64,000 nucleotides of DNA from Ichthyophis bannanicus (GCA_033557465.1 CM066035.1:248018869-248082868); one strand, 5' to 3'. Positions 42,246 through 52,264 are shown, numbered from the stretch's first letter. The notes: a model not told the origin generated them from the sequence alone. Program-made: numbers and translations.

Positions 42246-44295
42246 GGTCCTTCCTGACGGGAAGGCGCCAGGGACGGTCGGCGATCATCCTTATCAGGTC
42301 CGCATACCAAGGGCGACGAGGCCAATCCGGGGCGATGAGGACTACAAGGCCCCGGTGAGCTTCCACCCGCTGGAGGATCTTCCCGATTAGGGCCCATGGG
42401 GGGAAGACATAAAGAAGACCCTCTGAGGGCCACCTTTGAGATAGGGCGTCCAGGCCCTCGGACATCCTTTCCTTCCGCCGGCTGAAGAATCGGCTTGCTT
42501 TGGCGGATGTGAACCGTGCCATGAGGTCCATGACTGGGGGACCCCACAGGGCTACTATCTGGTCGAAGATCTCCTGATGCAGCTCCCACTCGCCGTGGTC
42601 TATCCTGTACCTGCTGAGGTAATCGGCCATGATGTTGTCCGTACCGGCCACGTGCTGCGCAGAAAGCGCTTCCAGGTGAACTTCCACCCATTTGAACAGG
42701 GAGTCCGCCTCCTTTTCCAATGCCGGACTGCTGGTGCCGCCCTGGTGATTGATGTATGCCACGGCCGTGACGTTGTCGGAGAGAACGCGAATCGCTTTCC
42801 CCAGTACCGAGGGCTGGAGAGCCCTGAGTGCCCGGGCGACGGCTCTCAATTCCAGACGGTTGATGGGCCATGAGGCTTCCACTGCCGACCACCGCCCCTG
42901 GACAAACTGGCCCTCGAGATGTGCTCCCCAGCCTGCCAGGCTGGCATCTGTCGTCAATAGCACCCACTGAGGAGGCTCGAGGGGCATTCCGCGACTCAAG
43001 TTCCTTGGGCACCTCCACCAGAGGAGAGAGTGCTTGGTCCGAGGGGCGCAGGGAAGCTGCCGGGACAAGGCGTGCTGTTGGGGAGACCACCGCCGCAACA
43101 GGGACCGCTGTAAGGGGCGCATGTGTGCTCTGGCCCACGGAACAACCTCTATTGCTGCCGCCATGGTTCCCAGCAATTGTAGGTAATGCCACGCTGAAGG
43201 GAGTCGCCTGCTCAAGAACTGCGAGACTAGGGTTCTCAGGTCCTTCATCCTTGAGCTGGACAGGAAAACCCTGCCTCTGCCTGTGTGGAACTTTGCTCCG
43301 AGATATTCGAGCTCCTGTGATGGCAGCAAGCTGCTCTTTGCACGATTGATGACCCATCCTAGCTCCTCCAGGAGTTGAACCACTTTGGCTGTAGCCCGGA
43401 GACTTTCCTCTTCTGATTTTGCCCTGATCAGCCAGTCGTCCAGGTAGGGGTGCACTAAGATTCCCTTCTTTCGTAGGGCGGCCGCCACCACCACCATCAC
43501 CTTGGTAAAGGTTCGCGGCGCTGTCGCTAGCCCAAAGGGAAGCGCCTGAAATTGAAAATGACCTCGAGGGACAGCGAATCTGAGGAACTGCTTATGGGCC
43601 CTTCTGACCGGGATATGCAGGTACGCTTCTGTCAGGTCCAACGAAGTTAAAAACTCTCCGGCTCTCACGGCCGCTATCACTGATCTCAGGGTTTCCATCC
43701 GGAAGTGAGGGACCTTGAGGCAGCGGTTTACCTGCTTTAGGTCCAGGATCGGACGGAAGGAGTCTTCCTTTTTTGGGACGATAAAGTAAATCGAGTATCG
43801 ACCCGTACCGCATTGGTCTGGGGGCACCGGAACTACGGCCCCGAGATCTATGAGGCGAGAAAGCGTTGACTCTATGGCTGCTCTTTTTGCTTCGGACCCG
43901 CAGGGAGACTGAACAAAGGCTGGGAGTATTTGCTTTGCAAATTCGAGGGAGTATCCTTCTCGAATCACTTCCAGCACCCACTGATCGGATGTGACTCGGG
44001 ACCAGGCGGGAAGAAACTGCCTCAGGCGACCGCCTATCGGCCCTCCGCCCTCCTGGGCCCCCTGTATCTCATTGTTGCTTTCTGGGGCCCGAAGAAAAGG
44101 AGGAGGAAGAGGATGAGAACCCTCTGCCCCGAAACCCCCGGGATCCTTGGCCCCTAGCATTAAAACGACCCCGGAGGAAAGGGTTGGGTCTAGATGAGCG
44201 AAACCTCCGAGGTTCTCTAGGCTGGTTCCGAGCTGGGGCAGAAGACCGAGCTTGCTTGGGTCTGTCCTCAGGAAGCCTGCCACCCTTGGACTCAC
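42163..44295 (-). CDS. D4 pol: reverse transcriptase, RNase H and methyltransferase-like protein (710 codons open)
   Basis: One uninterrupted frame. Reverse transcriptase about residues 165-340: YFIVPKKEDSFRPILDL near 180, motif A SLDLTEAYLHIP with Asp220, LPFGLATAPR near 255 and YLDDWLIRAK at 284-293. RNase H about 445-565: TTDAS (Asp450), LELRA (Glu482), LSDN (Asp507) and IMADYLSR (Asp558), so all four acidic residues remain. The C-terminal region 589-670 has DLMARFTSAKASRFFSRR and YVFPPWALIG, then VVLIAPDWPRRPWY, matching the part annotated as DNA N6-adenine methyltransferase in DIRS elements. No canonical DPPY is visible; FPP sits in its place. The true start is uncertain because the frame overlaps gag; translation may begin by frameshift or at an internal Met. 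Confidence 0.88.
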   Translation of the reverse strand: MSPRVAGFLRTDPSKLGLLPQLGTSLENLGGFAHLDPTLSSGVVLMLGAKDPGGFGAEGSHPLPPPFLRAPESNNEIQGAQEGGGPIGGRLRQFLPAWSRVTSDQWVLEVIREGYSLEFAKQILPAFVQSPCGSEAKRAAIESTLSRLIDLGAVVPVPPDQCGTGRYSIYFIVPKKEDSFRPILDLKQVNRCLKVPHFRMETLRSVIAAVRAGEFLTSLDLTEAYLHIPVRRAHKQFLRFAVPRGHFQFQALPFGLATAPRTFTKVMVVVAAALRKKGILVHPYLDDWLIRAKSEEESLRATAKVVQLLEELGWVINRAKSSLLPSQELEYLGAKFHTGRGRVFLSSSRMKDLRTLVSQFLSRRLPSAWHYLQLLGTMAAAIEVVPWARAHMRPLQRSLLRRWSPQQHALSRQLPCAPRTKHSLLWWRCPRNLSRGMPLEPPQWVLLTTDASLAGWGAHLEGQFVQGRWSAVEASWPINRLELRAVARALRALQPSVLGKAIRVLSDNVTAVAYINHQGGTSSPALEKEADSLFKWVEVHLEALSAQHVAGTDNIMADYLSRYRIDHGEWELHQEIFDQIVALWGPPVMDLMARFTSAKASRFFSRRKERMSEGLDALSQRWPSEGLLYVFPPWALIGKILQRVEAHRGLVVLIAPDWPRRPWYADLIRMIADRPWRLPVRKDLLKQGPVLMPHVDRFSLTAWLLKGRGS

Positions 44296-45578
44296 CCAGG
44301 TCCTTTACTAACTTGTCCAGGTCTTCTCCAAATAAGAGTTTCCCCTTAAAGGGAAGGCGACTCAGGCGAGCTTTGGAGGAGGCGTCAGCAGCCCAATTTC
44401 GGAGCCATAAATAGCGTCTGGCTGCCACCACCGAGGCCATGTTCTTAGCTAAGCTCCGGATTAAGTCATATTGGCTATCCGCCAAGAAGGCCGTACCTGA
44501 CTCCAACCTCGCCGCGTTGGCTAGGGCCCCCTCGGAGGAGCTCTCCTCAGCCTGGAGTTGTTGAGACCACCTCAGACAGGCTCGAGCCACCCATGCCCCC
44601 GAAACTGAGGCCTGTAAGGCGAGCGCGCTCACGTCGAAGGCTTGCTTAAGGAGCGTGTCCAAACTTCTGTCCTGTGCATCCCTCAAAGCCGCGCTGCCCT
44701 CCACCGGGATGGTGGTTTTCTTTGTCACTGCCGAAACCGCCGCATCCACCCTGGGGGACTTCAGGAGCTCTTTGTCTGTTTCTGGGAGAGGGTAGAGGCG
44801 AGACATGGCCCTGACCCCCCTCAATGCTGATTCTGGTTGATCCCATTCCTCCTGAATCATCTGACGCACCACTCTGTGGACGGGAAAAACCTTTTGGGAC
44901 CTTCTGATGGCCTGAATCAAGGGATCTTCCAAAGGTGTCCTCCTCTGCGGAGGCGTCCGAGGTCACGTTGAGAGCTTTCAGGGAGTCATTTATTAACGAG
45001 GGCAACTCCTCCCGCCGGAAGACTCTGACTATGCGCGAGCGGTCCTCCTCAGGGATCTCCCCCTCCTCTAGCTCCTCCTCTTCCTCCTCCTCCTTTTCCG
45101 AGGTCTCCTCTTCAGGGATGTCATGGGAAAAGGAAGGGAGGGTCTCCTCCATTACCAACCTGGAGCGTTTTGGGGGTATCCCAGGGTCCTGAGAGCTAGG
45201 CCTCAAGGGTTTGACCAGCTTGCCTTCGGCCGCAGGACCCACTTCTCCCGGACCAGCACCCTTCTTACGCAGACAATAGGCTTGGTGCAGTAGGAGCACA
45301 AACTCTGGGGAGAAGAAATCCCCGGCTCCCCCTCCTTCTGCGGGCAGAGAGGAGGGAGGAACAGGGGGAGGGGGGCTCCCTGAGCGAGAGGGCAGGGATA
45401 ACTGAGATACCACCCTCCCTTCAGAGGGATCCGAGGACCCCTGCGAGACCTGGGACATGGCTAGGCTGAGTTCTTGCTCTACAGAGGAAGCAACTGCAGC
45501 GCAGCCCCTGCAGACCCCTGCCTCTGATGTAGTGCCTCTCCGAGTGCCGCAGGAAGGACACCTGGGTTTGGCCGCCAT
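44069..45578 (-). pseudogene. D4 gag-like gene, one frameshift
   Basis: The start at 45578 gives MAAKPRCPSCGTRRG then AGVCRGCA, a CxxC/CxxC motif. An acidic Glu-rich stretch (EKEEEEEEELEEGEIPEED) and RREELPSLINDSLKAL follow. Near 44935 the frame shifts from SAEEDTF to MEDPLIQAIRRSQKVFPVHR. The rest is open to 44069 with QMIQEEWDQPESALRG, AVTKKTTIPVEGSAALRD, WLRNWAADASSKARL and FKGKLLFGEDLDKLVKDLG, and an Arg/Gly/Ser-rich end (RGRFNARGQGSRGFRGRGFS) like an RGG RNA-binding tail. About 500 residues in all. Presumed RNA-binding structural protein. Confidence 0.83.
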
Positions 45579-46574
45579 GCTCCTCTGAGGTAGTTCCGTA
45601 GATGTACCCCGAATTGAGCCTCACTCCCAGGATAAAGTACCAAGTAAATCAAAGGGAGCCAAAATGAATTAAAAAGACTTAAAATAAGCTAAAATAAAAA
45701 TAATAATATTAATAAATCAATAAATTAATAAATAATAACTAACTCCAATAAACAAGCCACTAAAACAAACCAATAAACCCCCAATTAGGAATGCAGGCTC
45801 TATAAATGCTGGCCGGAACAGACCAACGATAAATATTTTAGTTGAGATTACTTTCCCAATGAAACAGTACAATAGGACAACAAAAATCTCAGGCGAAGCC
45901 CTTCTTAAAATTTATTTCCTGTAAATGCAGAGTACTTGCGTTTCTGGAGCTTCTCTGAGGCCCGGGGCCGCGAACTTCCGTAAAGGGCTCCACACGTGGT
46001 AGGCCGCGACCACGTGGAGCCCTTAGCCGGGGAGCTGCAAACAACTGTCTTTGCGCTGACCCGCACGTCCTCCGACGGTGTATGAAAGCTGGGAACTGAG
46101 ACCCGCAAGATCCTGGTTCTCCAGTTACCTCCAGAGCCTCTCTGCTCGTCGCCGCCTCTTACCGCGTCACGAACTGCTCGAGGGAGAGGGGCAGAATCGC
46201 ACGAGCTCACCCGTGTGAGGCGCGTCCTCAAGCGCTCAGCCGCCGGCGGGGCTTCGGCGCGAGGACGGATTTCAGGTAGGCAGGCAGAGACACCGACTGC
46301 ACCGGCCGCGAGAGGAGCTCTGTCCGCTCCTCCTCGCTGCTGTAGGGACTGCCAGACAGATCTCCTCCGGCCCCCGGAACGCCGCGGGGTGAAGGGGGGG
46401 GGGAAGAAGGAGTAGGCAGGGAAGAAGCAAGTAAATCTAAGAAATCAATAAGGCTGTGAAGGTAAATGGAGTAAATTAGATGAAAATAAATGAAATTAAA
46501 AGAAATAAAATCAGATTTAAGGGAAGTTAGGACTCCAGTAAGCCCTAGGCTTACGGAACCCTCCAGCTGCTTGG
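45579..46574 (-). other. D4 leader between right repeat and gag
   Basis: About 1 kb without a gene in the element's 5' region. It contains an A/T-rich tract of ATAA units at about 45690-45745 and a GC-rich, CpG-containing part at about 45950-46330. It may hold regulatory sequence; none is proven. Confidence 0.5.
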
Positions 46575-46716
46575 AGGCTGAGAATACTGGAGTGAGTGGG
46601 TGGTACCAGTGGTATATATACCGCTCCTCCCCAAAAAGGTTGGGCTCAGCCTCCAAGCTGCTGGAAGGGTTGCGTAACCCTGAAGTTAAGGGACTGGACT
46701 GGAGTGACGATAAGGA
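46575..46716. repeat. D4 right inverted terminal repeat
   Basis: Partner of 40571-40736; ends GACTGGAGTGACGATAAGGA. Confidence 0.9.
46612..46622 (-). promoter_or_regulatory. TATA-box candidate in D4 5' repeat
   Basis: GGTATATATACC is a perfect palindrome within the terminal repeat on the side where transcription of gag should begin. The same TATATATA is kept at the equivalent place in D5 (about 18795). It may be a promoter element; position and conservation are the only evidence. Confidence 0.35.
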
Positions 46717-46896
46717 ATATATATTAAAGAGGACCCGGGAAATCCACTGCTTGCCCCAATACAAGCATTCCAATCTGTATGTCTTTTGGGGAAACTGCCA
46801 TGTACTTGTAACCTGGCTAGGCTACTGTTGGAAACAGGATACTGGGCTTGATGGCCTTTGGTCTGACACAGTATAGTATTGTTTATGTTATTATAA
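46717..46896 (+). mobile_element. CR1 3' end
   Basis: Plus-strand CR1 end with CTTTTGGGGAAACTGCCATG, TTGGAAACAGGATACTGGGC and TGGTCTGACACAGTATAGTA, then a degenerate tail. Directly abuts D4. Confidence 0.85.
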
Positions 46897-46997
46897 GTAG
46901 GTAGGAACTAAGTGGGTAATTTTAGAAACCCTATTCATGATTTACACATGTATAATCGGCCCTATACACGTATAAATCATGCCCATGAGTAAATGGC

Positions 46998-47297
46998 CTA
47001 TTTATTTATTTAACCAGTTTTCTAAACCGCCTTATCCTTCAATCAAAGCGGTTTACATTATGTATTCACTACAAACAGGTACTGGATACATTCCCTTGTC
47101 CCCAAAGGGCTCACAATCTATGTGTACCTGAGGCAATGGAGGGTTAAGTGGCTTGCCCGAGGCCATAAGGAGTGCCTATATGACCAGAAACCTCAGTCCC
47201 TCCAGCCCAAGATTGCTGTCCCTAGGTGGGAATTGAACTCCCGGCCCTCCGGCCTGAGGTACTGTGGCCCAACCACTAAGCCACTCCTCCCTTTACA
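46998..47297 (-). mobile_element. tRNA-derived CORE-SINE with L2-type 3' tail
   Basis: On the minus strand the head has an A box (AGTGGCTTAGTGG) and a B-box-like GAGTTCAATTCCC. The middle has CTCGGGCAAGCCACTTAACC and CATTGCCTCAG, the central core of CORE-SINEs (the MIR group). The 3' part, GATTGTGAGCCCTTTGGGGA then AACCGCTTTGATTGAAGG, resembles L2-type LINE ends and finishes in AAATAAATAAATA. It was mobilised by an L2-group LINE through the shared tail. A 64-base piece of the same tail lies at 56248-56311. Confidence 0.82.
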
Positions 47298-47883
47298 CAT
47301 GGATAACCATACCACGTCGACCGTGAACAAAGGGTGTGTTGGGTGCCCAGGCAGAATAAATTCTACATGTGTACTCCTCATTTCATACAGGGATGCGTGT
47401 TTAAAGTCCAACAATGACAACATCCAGTTTTCCAATAACTATTTGTGCCAGGGAGCAGGTGTAAAAGTTATCATTCTGATCACCTCTTATAGGAGGGCAT
47501 TGAGAGGACTATCCCCCTTAATCTCTAATATTTATTTCTACCTCCATCTTGACACGAAACAAGAATGCAGGCCTCTGCAGGTGACAAAGTGACTGCATAT
47601 CTCCATTTGCAAAATAGCCAACATGCACGCTTAAAGTGCCATTTGCATGTATGCACCTTGAAATGCCAGTATGTACATGTGTATACTCCGAGCTTTCCAC
47701 CGTCGATATTTCCCATTTATGAAATCATTCCTCCTGCTGGATACAGATTCCCATCTATGCCTGAATTTACTCCTTTCCATAGCTTGTTACATTCTCAGGC
47801 ATCTTTAGGGATGGAATTAGGTCGATATACTCGTAAATTGACTTCCCTCTCTCTAAATGTTTCCACTTGCACATTCCTCCCAC
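47298..47883. other. No feature recognised
   Basis: Intronic-looking DNA without exon, repeat or RNA signal that I can support. Confidence 0.5.
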
Positions 47884-47891
47884 GATATAAG

Positions 47892-48084
47892 GCATAGGTT
47901 TTCAATCCAGTCCTCAGGGAACCCTAGGCAGTCAGGGTTTCAGGATTCCCGGAATGAATATGCATGAGAAAGATTTGCATGTTCTGCCTTCATTGTATGC
48001 AAATCTTTCTCATGCATATTCATTCCGGGAATCCTGAAAACCTGACTGGCCTAGGGTTCCCCGAGGACTAGGTTGAAAACCCCT
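47892..48084. mobile_element. Foldback hAT-type MITE
   Basis: GATATAAG is duplicated at both borders (47884-47891 and 48085-48092). The ends GGTTTTCAATCCAGTCCTC and GAGGACTAGGTTGAAAACC are inverted. Almost the whole 193-base unit is one palindrome with arms of about 85 bases (GGAATGAATATGCATGAGAA, AGATTTGCAT) and a short central spacer at about 47978-47994. It has no coding potential. Confidence 0.88.
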
Positions 48085-48610
48085 GATATAAGTTGTAATT
48101 AGGCCTTACCTGCTAATTGCCTTTTCTTTAATCCTTCCAGTCCAGGCCAGAAGCATGGGTTGTGCCCCCCAACCAGCAGGTGGAGACTGAGCAATACAAA
48201 GCTTGCTGATGTCACCTATTATGGGTGTTGTGCATCACCAGACTGGTCAGTATTGGAGTACCAAAGCAGAAGAAACCCCAAAACGGGTCATAATATCCCC
48301 TAAGCTATAACTACCCCTTATACAAAGTCCAAAGGATTGCCCAGGAGGCTCATACCAGGACACCCAAGCACCTCCTCCGGTGCAAGAGTCCAACATCCAA
48401 AACTGGTCACCTTCGAGCCACAGCTTGTAAGAAATCTCCTTGCAACTTCCTTTAACTCCATCTTATTTTACTTGAACAGTTATGTGTCAAGGTGCTAACA
48501 GCCCAGGGAGGGACCAAAGCCAAACTAGAGTCCTTTAGACTTAAGAGTCTCAGCTGGATGATTCTTCAGCAGAGAAAAACAGACCGGACGAGTGTGACAG
48601 GGTAGGTTAT

Positions 48611-48694
48611 GGCCTGGACTGGAGGGATTCAAGGAAAAGCAATTAGCAGGTAAGGCCTAATTACACCTTCCATGTCATTACTCCAGTCCAGGCC
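48611..48694. repeat. Family-C internal complementary region
   Basis: The left half is the complement of 48093-48155 (CTGGACTGGAGGGATTCAAG, AATTAGCAGGTAAGGCCTAA). The right half (CACCTTCCATGTCATTACTC) predicts a right terminus that is no longer present in the window. Confidence 0.8.
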
Positions 48695-49276
48695 AGATGC
48701 AGGGGGATGTACCATAGCAGGGGCAGGGTCCTCCTGCAACACCCCCAACTCCAAAGCACACATCCTCCCACACCCGGAGGTCTAGACAATGGTGCTTGGT
48801 GAAGGCATGCAGAGAAGACCAGGTAGCCACTGTGCAGATTTCTCCAGGAAACACCAGTCTGGCCTCCAGACAGGAGGCTGCTTGCACCCTTGTTGAAAGC
48901 GCCTGCAGTCGCGCAGTGACCGCCATCCGGCACAACAAATAAGCTGATGCAATCACTTTCATCAGTCAGCAGTAAATGGTAGCCTTGGATGTCGCCTCTC
49001 CTCTATGACCCCGCTGAAGAGGACGAAAAGTTGGTCTGACTGCTGGAAGGACTCAGTCCACTTCAGGTACTGTCGTAGGACCCACCTGGTGACCAGCAGT
49101 AACAATTGAGAGCCTCTCCAGTAGATTCCTCGTTCTGTATCATTGTAGCAAAATGGGCTGATTGACTTGGAAGGATGACGCCACTTTGGGCAAAAGTGAG
49201 GGTTCTATGTCAGCAGAACCACTTTCTCAGGATGGAATATCAGAAAGGTTCCCTGCAGGATAGGACCTGTAGTTCA
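48678..49276 (-). pseudogene. Family-C tyrosine recombinase, C-terminal part
   Basis: From 49276 the minus strand reads LQVLSCREPF, then a decayed stretch, then a block (48962-48678) with CRMAVTARLQALSTRVQA, WSSLHAFTKHHCLDL. The HxxR box has decayed to ALSTRVQ and the Tyr position reads KHHC, so both His and the nucleophile Tyr are lost. It continues the N-terminal part at 58857-59170. Confidence 0.7.
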
Positions 49277-50320
49277 TAGAAACACAGGACATAGAAACAT
49301 GATGGCAGAAAAAGACCACATGGCCTATCTAGTCTGTCCTTCCATATCAACTACAATAGTCCCCTTTTTATCTTTAGAGATTCTCTGTGTTTTTATCATG
49401 CTTTTTAAAATTCAGATACTGTCCTCATCTCCACTAGGACATTATCCCACGCATCTACCACGCTTTCCATAAAGAAATATTTCCACATATTATTCCTCGG
49501 TCTATCCCTTTTCACTCTCATCCTATGTCCCCTCGTAGCAGAGCTTGCCTTCAATTGAAAAAAAACCCACACCTCTCCTGTGCATTTATGCCATGGAGGC
49601 ATTTAATATCTCCCCTATCCCACCTTTCCTCTACCTATTAAGATCTTTAAGTCTGTCCTGATATGCTTCATACTGAAGATCACTAACCATTTTAGTAGCC
49701 ACCCTCTGCATGGATTTCAAACTGCCTCTATTCTTTTGAAGGTGTGGTCTTCAGACTTGCACACAAGACTCCAAATAAGGTAACACCAGAGACTTAAAAA
49801 GAGGCATTATCACTCCCTTTTTTCTGCTGGCCATTTCTCTACCAATACACCCAAGCATCCTTCTGGCTTTCGCAGCCACCTTTTCTACCTGTTTAGCTAT
49901 TTTAAGATCAGACAAATTATGCCCAGGTCCCTCTCTTCTTTTGTGGACAGAAGTATCTCACCCCCTACACCCCCTTTTTAGCAGTACATGTCAGCTGTCA
50001 AATTCCAGACCATTCTTCAAGCTTATCCAGATCCCTCGTCATGTTATCTACTCCTTCCTAGGTGTCTACTCTATTGCAGATTTTGGTATCATCCACAAAC
50101 AAGCAAACCTTACTAGACAGCCCTTCCACAATAATCACTAACAAAGATGTTAAAAAGAATCAGACCAAGGACAGATACCTGCAGCACATAACTCGTAACC
50201 TCCTTTTCCCCCAGAGACAGCTCCAATTATCTGTATCATTTATAACCTCCTACTCAACCAATTTCTAACCCAGGGTCCATCCCTAGGATGCTCAGTTTGT
50301 TTGAAGTCAACAACCACTAC
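49277..50320 (-). mobile_element. LINE (CR1/L2 group), 3' part, inserted in family-C DIRS
   Basis: The minus strand has a reverse transcriptase remnant (VLGLILFNIFVSD near 50140), the tail region (GIDRGIICGNISLWKAWWMR) and ends in TTTCTATG-type repeats at 49277-49300. AGTTCA at 49271-49276 and 58851-58856 is the target duplication of the whole complex. The same LINE's 5' part is probably 58506-58850. Confidence 0.75.
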
Positions 50321-50389
50321 TACCCTTCGCTTCCTACAGTTTTGGGGTGCTGTAACTTTGGTTCTTCCCTTTCCTTTGATGCTTCCACC

Positions 50390-50490
50390 TCCTTCACTTC
50401 TAGAGATGGCGTCCATCTGTCCAAGAAAGGTTGACGCATCTTCAGTAGTAGACTGGCTAATCTACTGAAGAGGGCTTTAAACTACATTCG
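50390..50490 (+). pseudogene. LINE ORF1 C-terminus, SGNH-esterase-like end
   Basis: The reading LSRDGVHLSKKG then RIFSSRLANLLKRALN matches the last conserved block of the SGNH/GDSL esterase-like ORF1 found in CR1-group LINEs. The D-x-x-H pair (DGVH) that closes the catalytic triad is visible. The rest of ORF1 is missing. Confidence 0.6.
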
Positions 50491-51574
50491 TTGGGGATGG
50501 GTGAAGAAAGCCCCCAGGTAAGTGATACATTAAATACCTTTATGGAAATGGGTAAAAGGGGTAACATATGGAAAGCAGTGTGTATAAATGCCCGTAGCAT
50601 GGGAAATAAGATCACTGATGTTGAAGCTTTGGTGGGAGTGGCCAACTTGGATTTAGTGGCAGTTACAGAAACATGGTTCACAGCAAACCATGACTGGGAT
50701 GTAACTATACCTAGCTATACTTTATTCAGAAAGGACAGGGTAGGAAGAAGGGGGGGGAGGAGGAGTGGCACTATATGTAAAAACTACTATTAAAGCTTTG
50801 GAATTACAGAGTTTGAAAGGGAGAGAGGAGGCATTGTGGGTTAAACTAGAAAGAAGGAAAGAGAAATCTGTTTGCTTTGGCGTGATATACAGACCTCCCT
50901 CACAAGAGGAAGAGGTGGATGGAGAGTTAATTGAAGACATACGCAGCATTGCTAGGAAAGGGGAAGTGCTACTGACTGGGGATTTCAATATGCCAGATGT
51001 TGATTGGCACATTCCTGCTGCAATATCATCTAGAAGTAAAGAGATCCTGGATTATCTACAGGGAGAACTATTCAGGCAATTGGTAAGAGACCCCACACAT
51101 GAAGAGGCCATACTGGACTTGGTGCTTACCAATGGTGAAAGTGTTTCTGATGTTATAGTGGGAGATCATTTTGCATCCAGTGATCACCAGATGGTGTGGT
51201 TCAGTATTAGGACTATGGCTGTTAGAATCCATTCAAAGGTGAGGGTCTTAGACTTCAGGAAGGCTAACTTTGCCAAGATGGGCCAATATCTCAGGGAGTC
51301 ATTAGCGGGATGGGGACAGCTGGGGGATGTAGAAAAACAGTGGGCAAAACTGAAAAGGGATATTTTAAGGGCAAACAACCTTTTTGTTAAAATGGTAAAT
51401 AAAAGGAAAAGGAAAAGGAGACCGCTATGGCTTTCGAAAGAAGTAGCTGAAAAGGTGAAGAAAAAGAGAGAGGACTTCATGAAATACAAGAGATCACAGA
51501 GAGAGGAAGACAGGCATCTATATTTGGAAAAATTTGGAGAAGCTAGCAAAGTAGTCAGGAAAGCAAAGATTTAA
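50491..51574 (+). pseudogene. LINE ORF2, endonuclease domain
   Basis: The apurinic-type endonuclease motifs are present in order: INARSMGNK, AVTETWF, then after a frameshift at the G run near 50750, GVIYRPP, LTGDFNMPDVDW, ILDLVLTNG and ASSDHQMV. These include the catalytic Glu, Asp, Asn and His positions. A Lys/Arg-rich linker (KRKRKRRPLWLSKEVAEK) follows up to the stop at 51572-51574. The domain nicks the target DNA to prime reverse transcription. Confidence 0.85.
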
Positions 51575-52264
51575 AAAGAGAAGGAAATAGCCAATGCAAT
51601 AAAATGGGGGATAGGACATTTTTCAGATATGTTAGTGAGAAGAGGAAGGGAAAAAAGTGGTATTGCCAGACTCAAGGGTGAAGGGGAGGAATATGTAGAC
51701 GCTGATGAGGATAAAGCGGAATTGCTTATCAAATATTTCTGTTCTGTGTTCACAGATGAAGAACCAGAAAACACCCACGAACAGGAACAGAAGTAAGATA
51801 CATCTTGATCAAATTTCAGAAGACTGTGTTCGTGAGAAACTAGCTCAACTTAAAGTAGATAAAGCGATGAGATCGGATGGGATACACCCTAGAATACTAA
51901 GAGAACTTGGGGACGTTGTAGCAGTTCCACTGACTGACCTTTTCAATGCCTCAGAGTTGGGAGTGGTGCCAAAGGACTGGAAAGAGGCTCATGTGGTACC
52001 TTTACACAAAAGAGGAAGTAAGGATGTGGTTGAAAACTACAGGCCAGTAAGTTTAACTTCAGTGGCGAGTATATTATTGGAAACGCTGCTGAAAGAGAAA
52101 ATAGTGAGGTTTCTGGAGTCCAGCAGATTACAGGCTCTAAGGCAGCATGGATTCACTAGAGGCAGGTCTTGTCAGACAAATCTATTTGATTTCTTTGACT
52201 GGATGACCAGGGAGTTGGACCGAGGGAGAGCCCTAGCTGTGGTGTATTTAGATTTCAGTAAAGC
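51575..52264 (+). pseudogene. LINE ORF2, N-terminal half of reverse transcriptase
   Basis: After the stop, reading continues KEKEIANAIKWGIGHFSDM; a frameshift near 51790 leads to 51705-52264 with REKLAQLKVDKAMRSDGIHP, GVVPKDWKEAHVVPLHK, YRPVSLTSVASILLE and LAVVYLDFSKA. The last motif is reverse transcriptase motif A, cut by D6 within the Ala codon and continued by FDTVPH at 58013. Confidence 0.85.

Larger units (their letters stand above)
40571..46716 (-). mobile_element. D4: full-length DIRS-type retrotransposon, family B, best preserved copy
   Basis: Left end AGGTAATTAGACCTTACC and right end GGAGTGACGATAAGGA; both complements join in the ICR at 41012-41111. In element order it has leader (45579-46716), gag (44069-45578, one frameshift), pol (42163-44295, fully open) and recombinase (about 41190-42245, one frameshift and one stop). 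Gag and pol overlap, and pol and recombinase overlap in different frames. With only three coding lesions this is the youngest-looking DIRS of the window. Confidence 0.93.
48093..49276 (-). mobile_element. DIRS-type retrotransposon, family C, left part
   Basis: The left end TTGTAATTAGGCCTTACCTG is followed by a terminal repeat to about 48270, the ICR at 48611-48694 and the C-terminal half of a recombinase. The element is cut at AGTTCA (49271-49276) by a LINE complex and resumes at 58857. Family C is close to family B in its ends but distinct. Confidence 0.85.
50330..52264 (+). mobile_element. LINE (CR1/L2 group), 5' part, interrupted by D6
   Basis: It carries the end of ORF1, the endonuclease and the first half of the reverse transcriptase, and stops at the codons for LDFSKA where D6 begins. 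It resumes at 58013 with FDTVPH. The tail at about 58500 is of TTTCTATG type, so it belongs to the same family as the minus-strand LINE it sits in. Confidence 0.85.

Noticed and set aside
41642..43357. A 571-codon open frame on the minus strand
   Set aside because: The part above about 42245 is a shadow of the D4 pol gene; only the C-terminal ~200 codons are recombinase.
42163..44295. Endogenous retrovirus pol
   Set aside because: There are inverted rather than direct terminal repeats, an ICR, a tyrosine recombinase instead of a DDE integrase and no protease. It is a DIRS element.
46228..46773. A 181-codon minus-strand open frame
   Set aside because: It lies over the D4 terminal repeat and leader, has no family features and crosses the element border.
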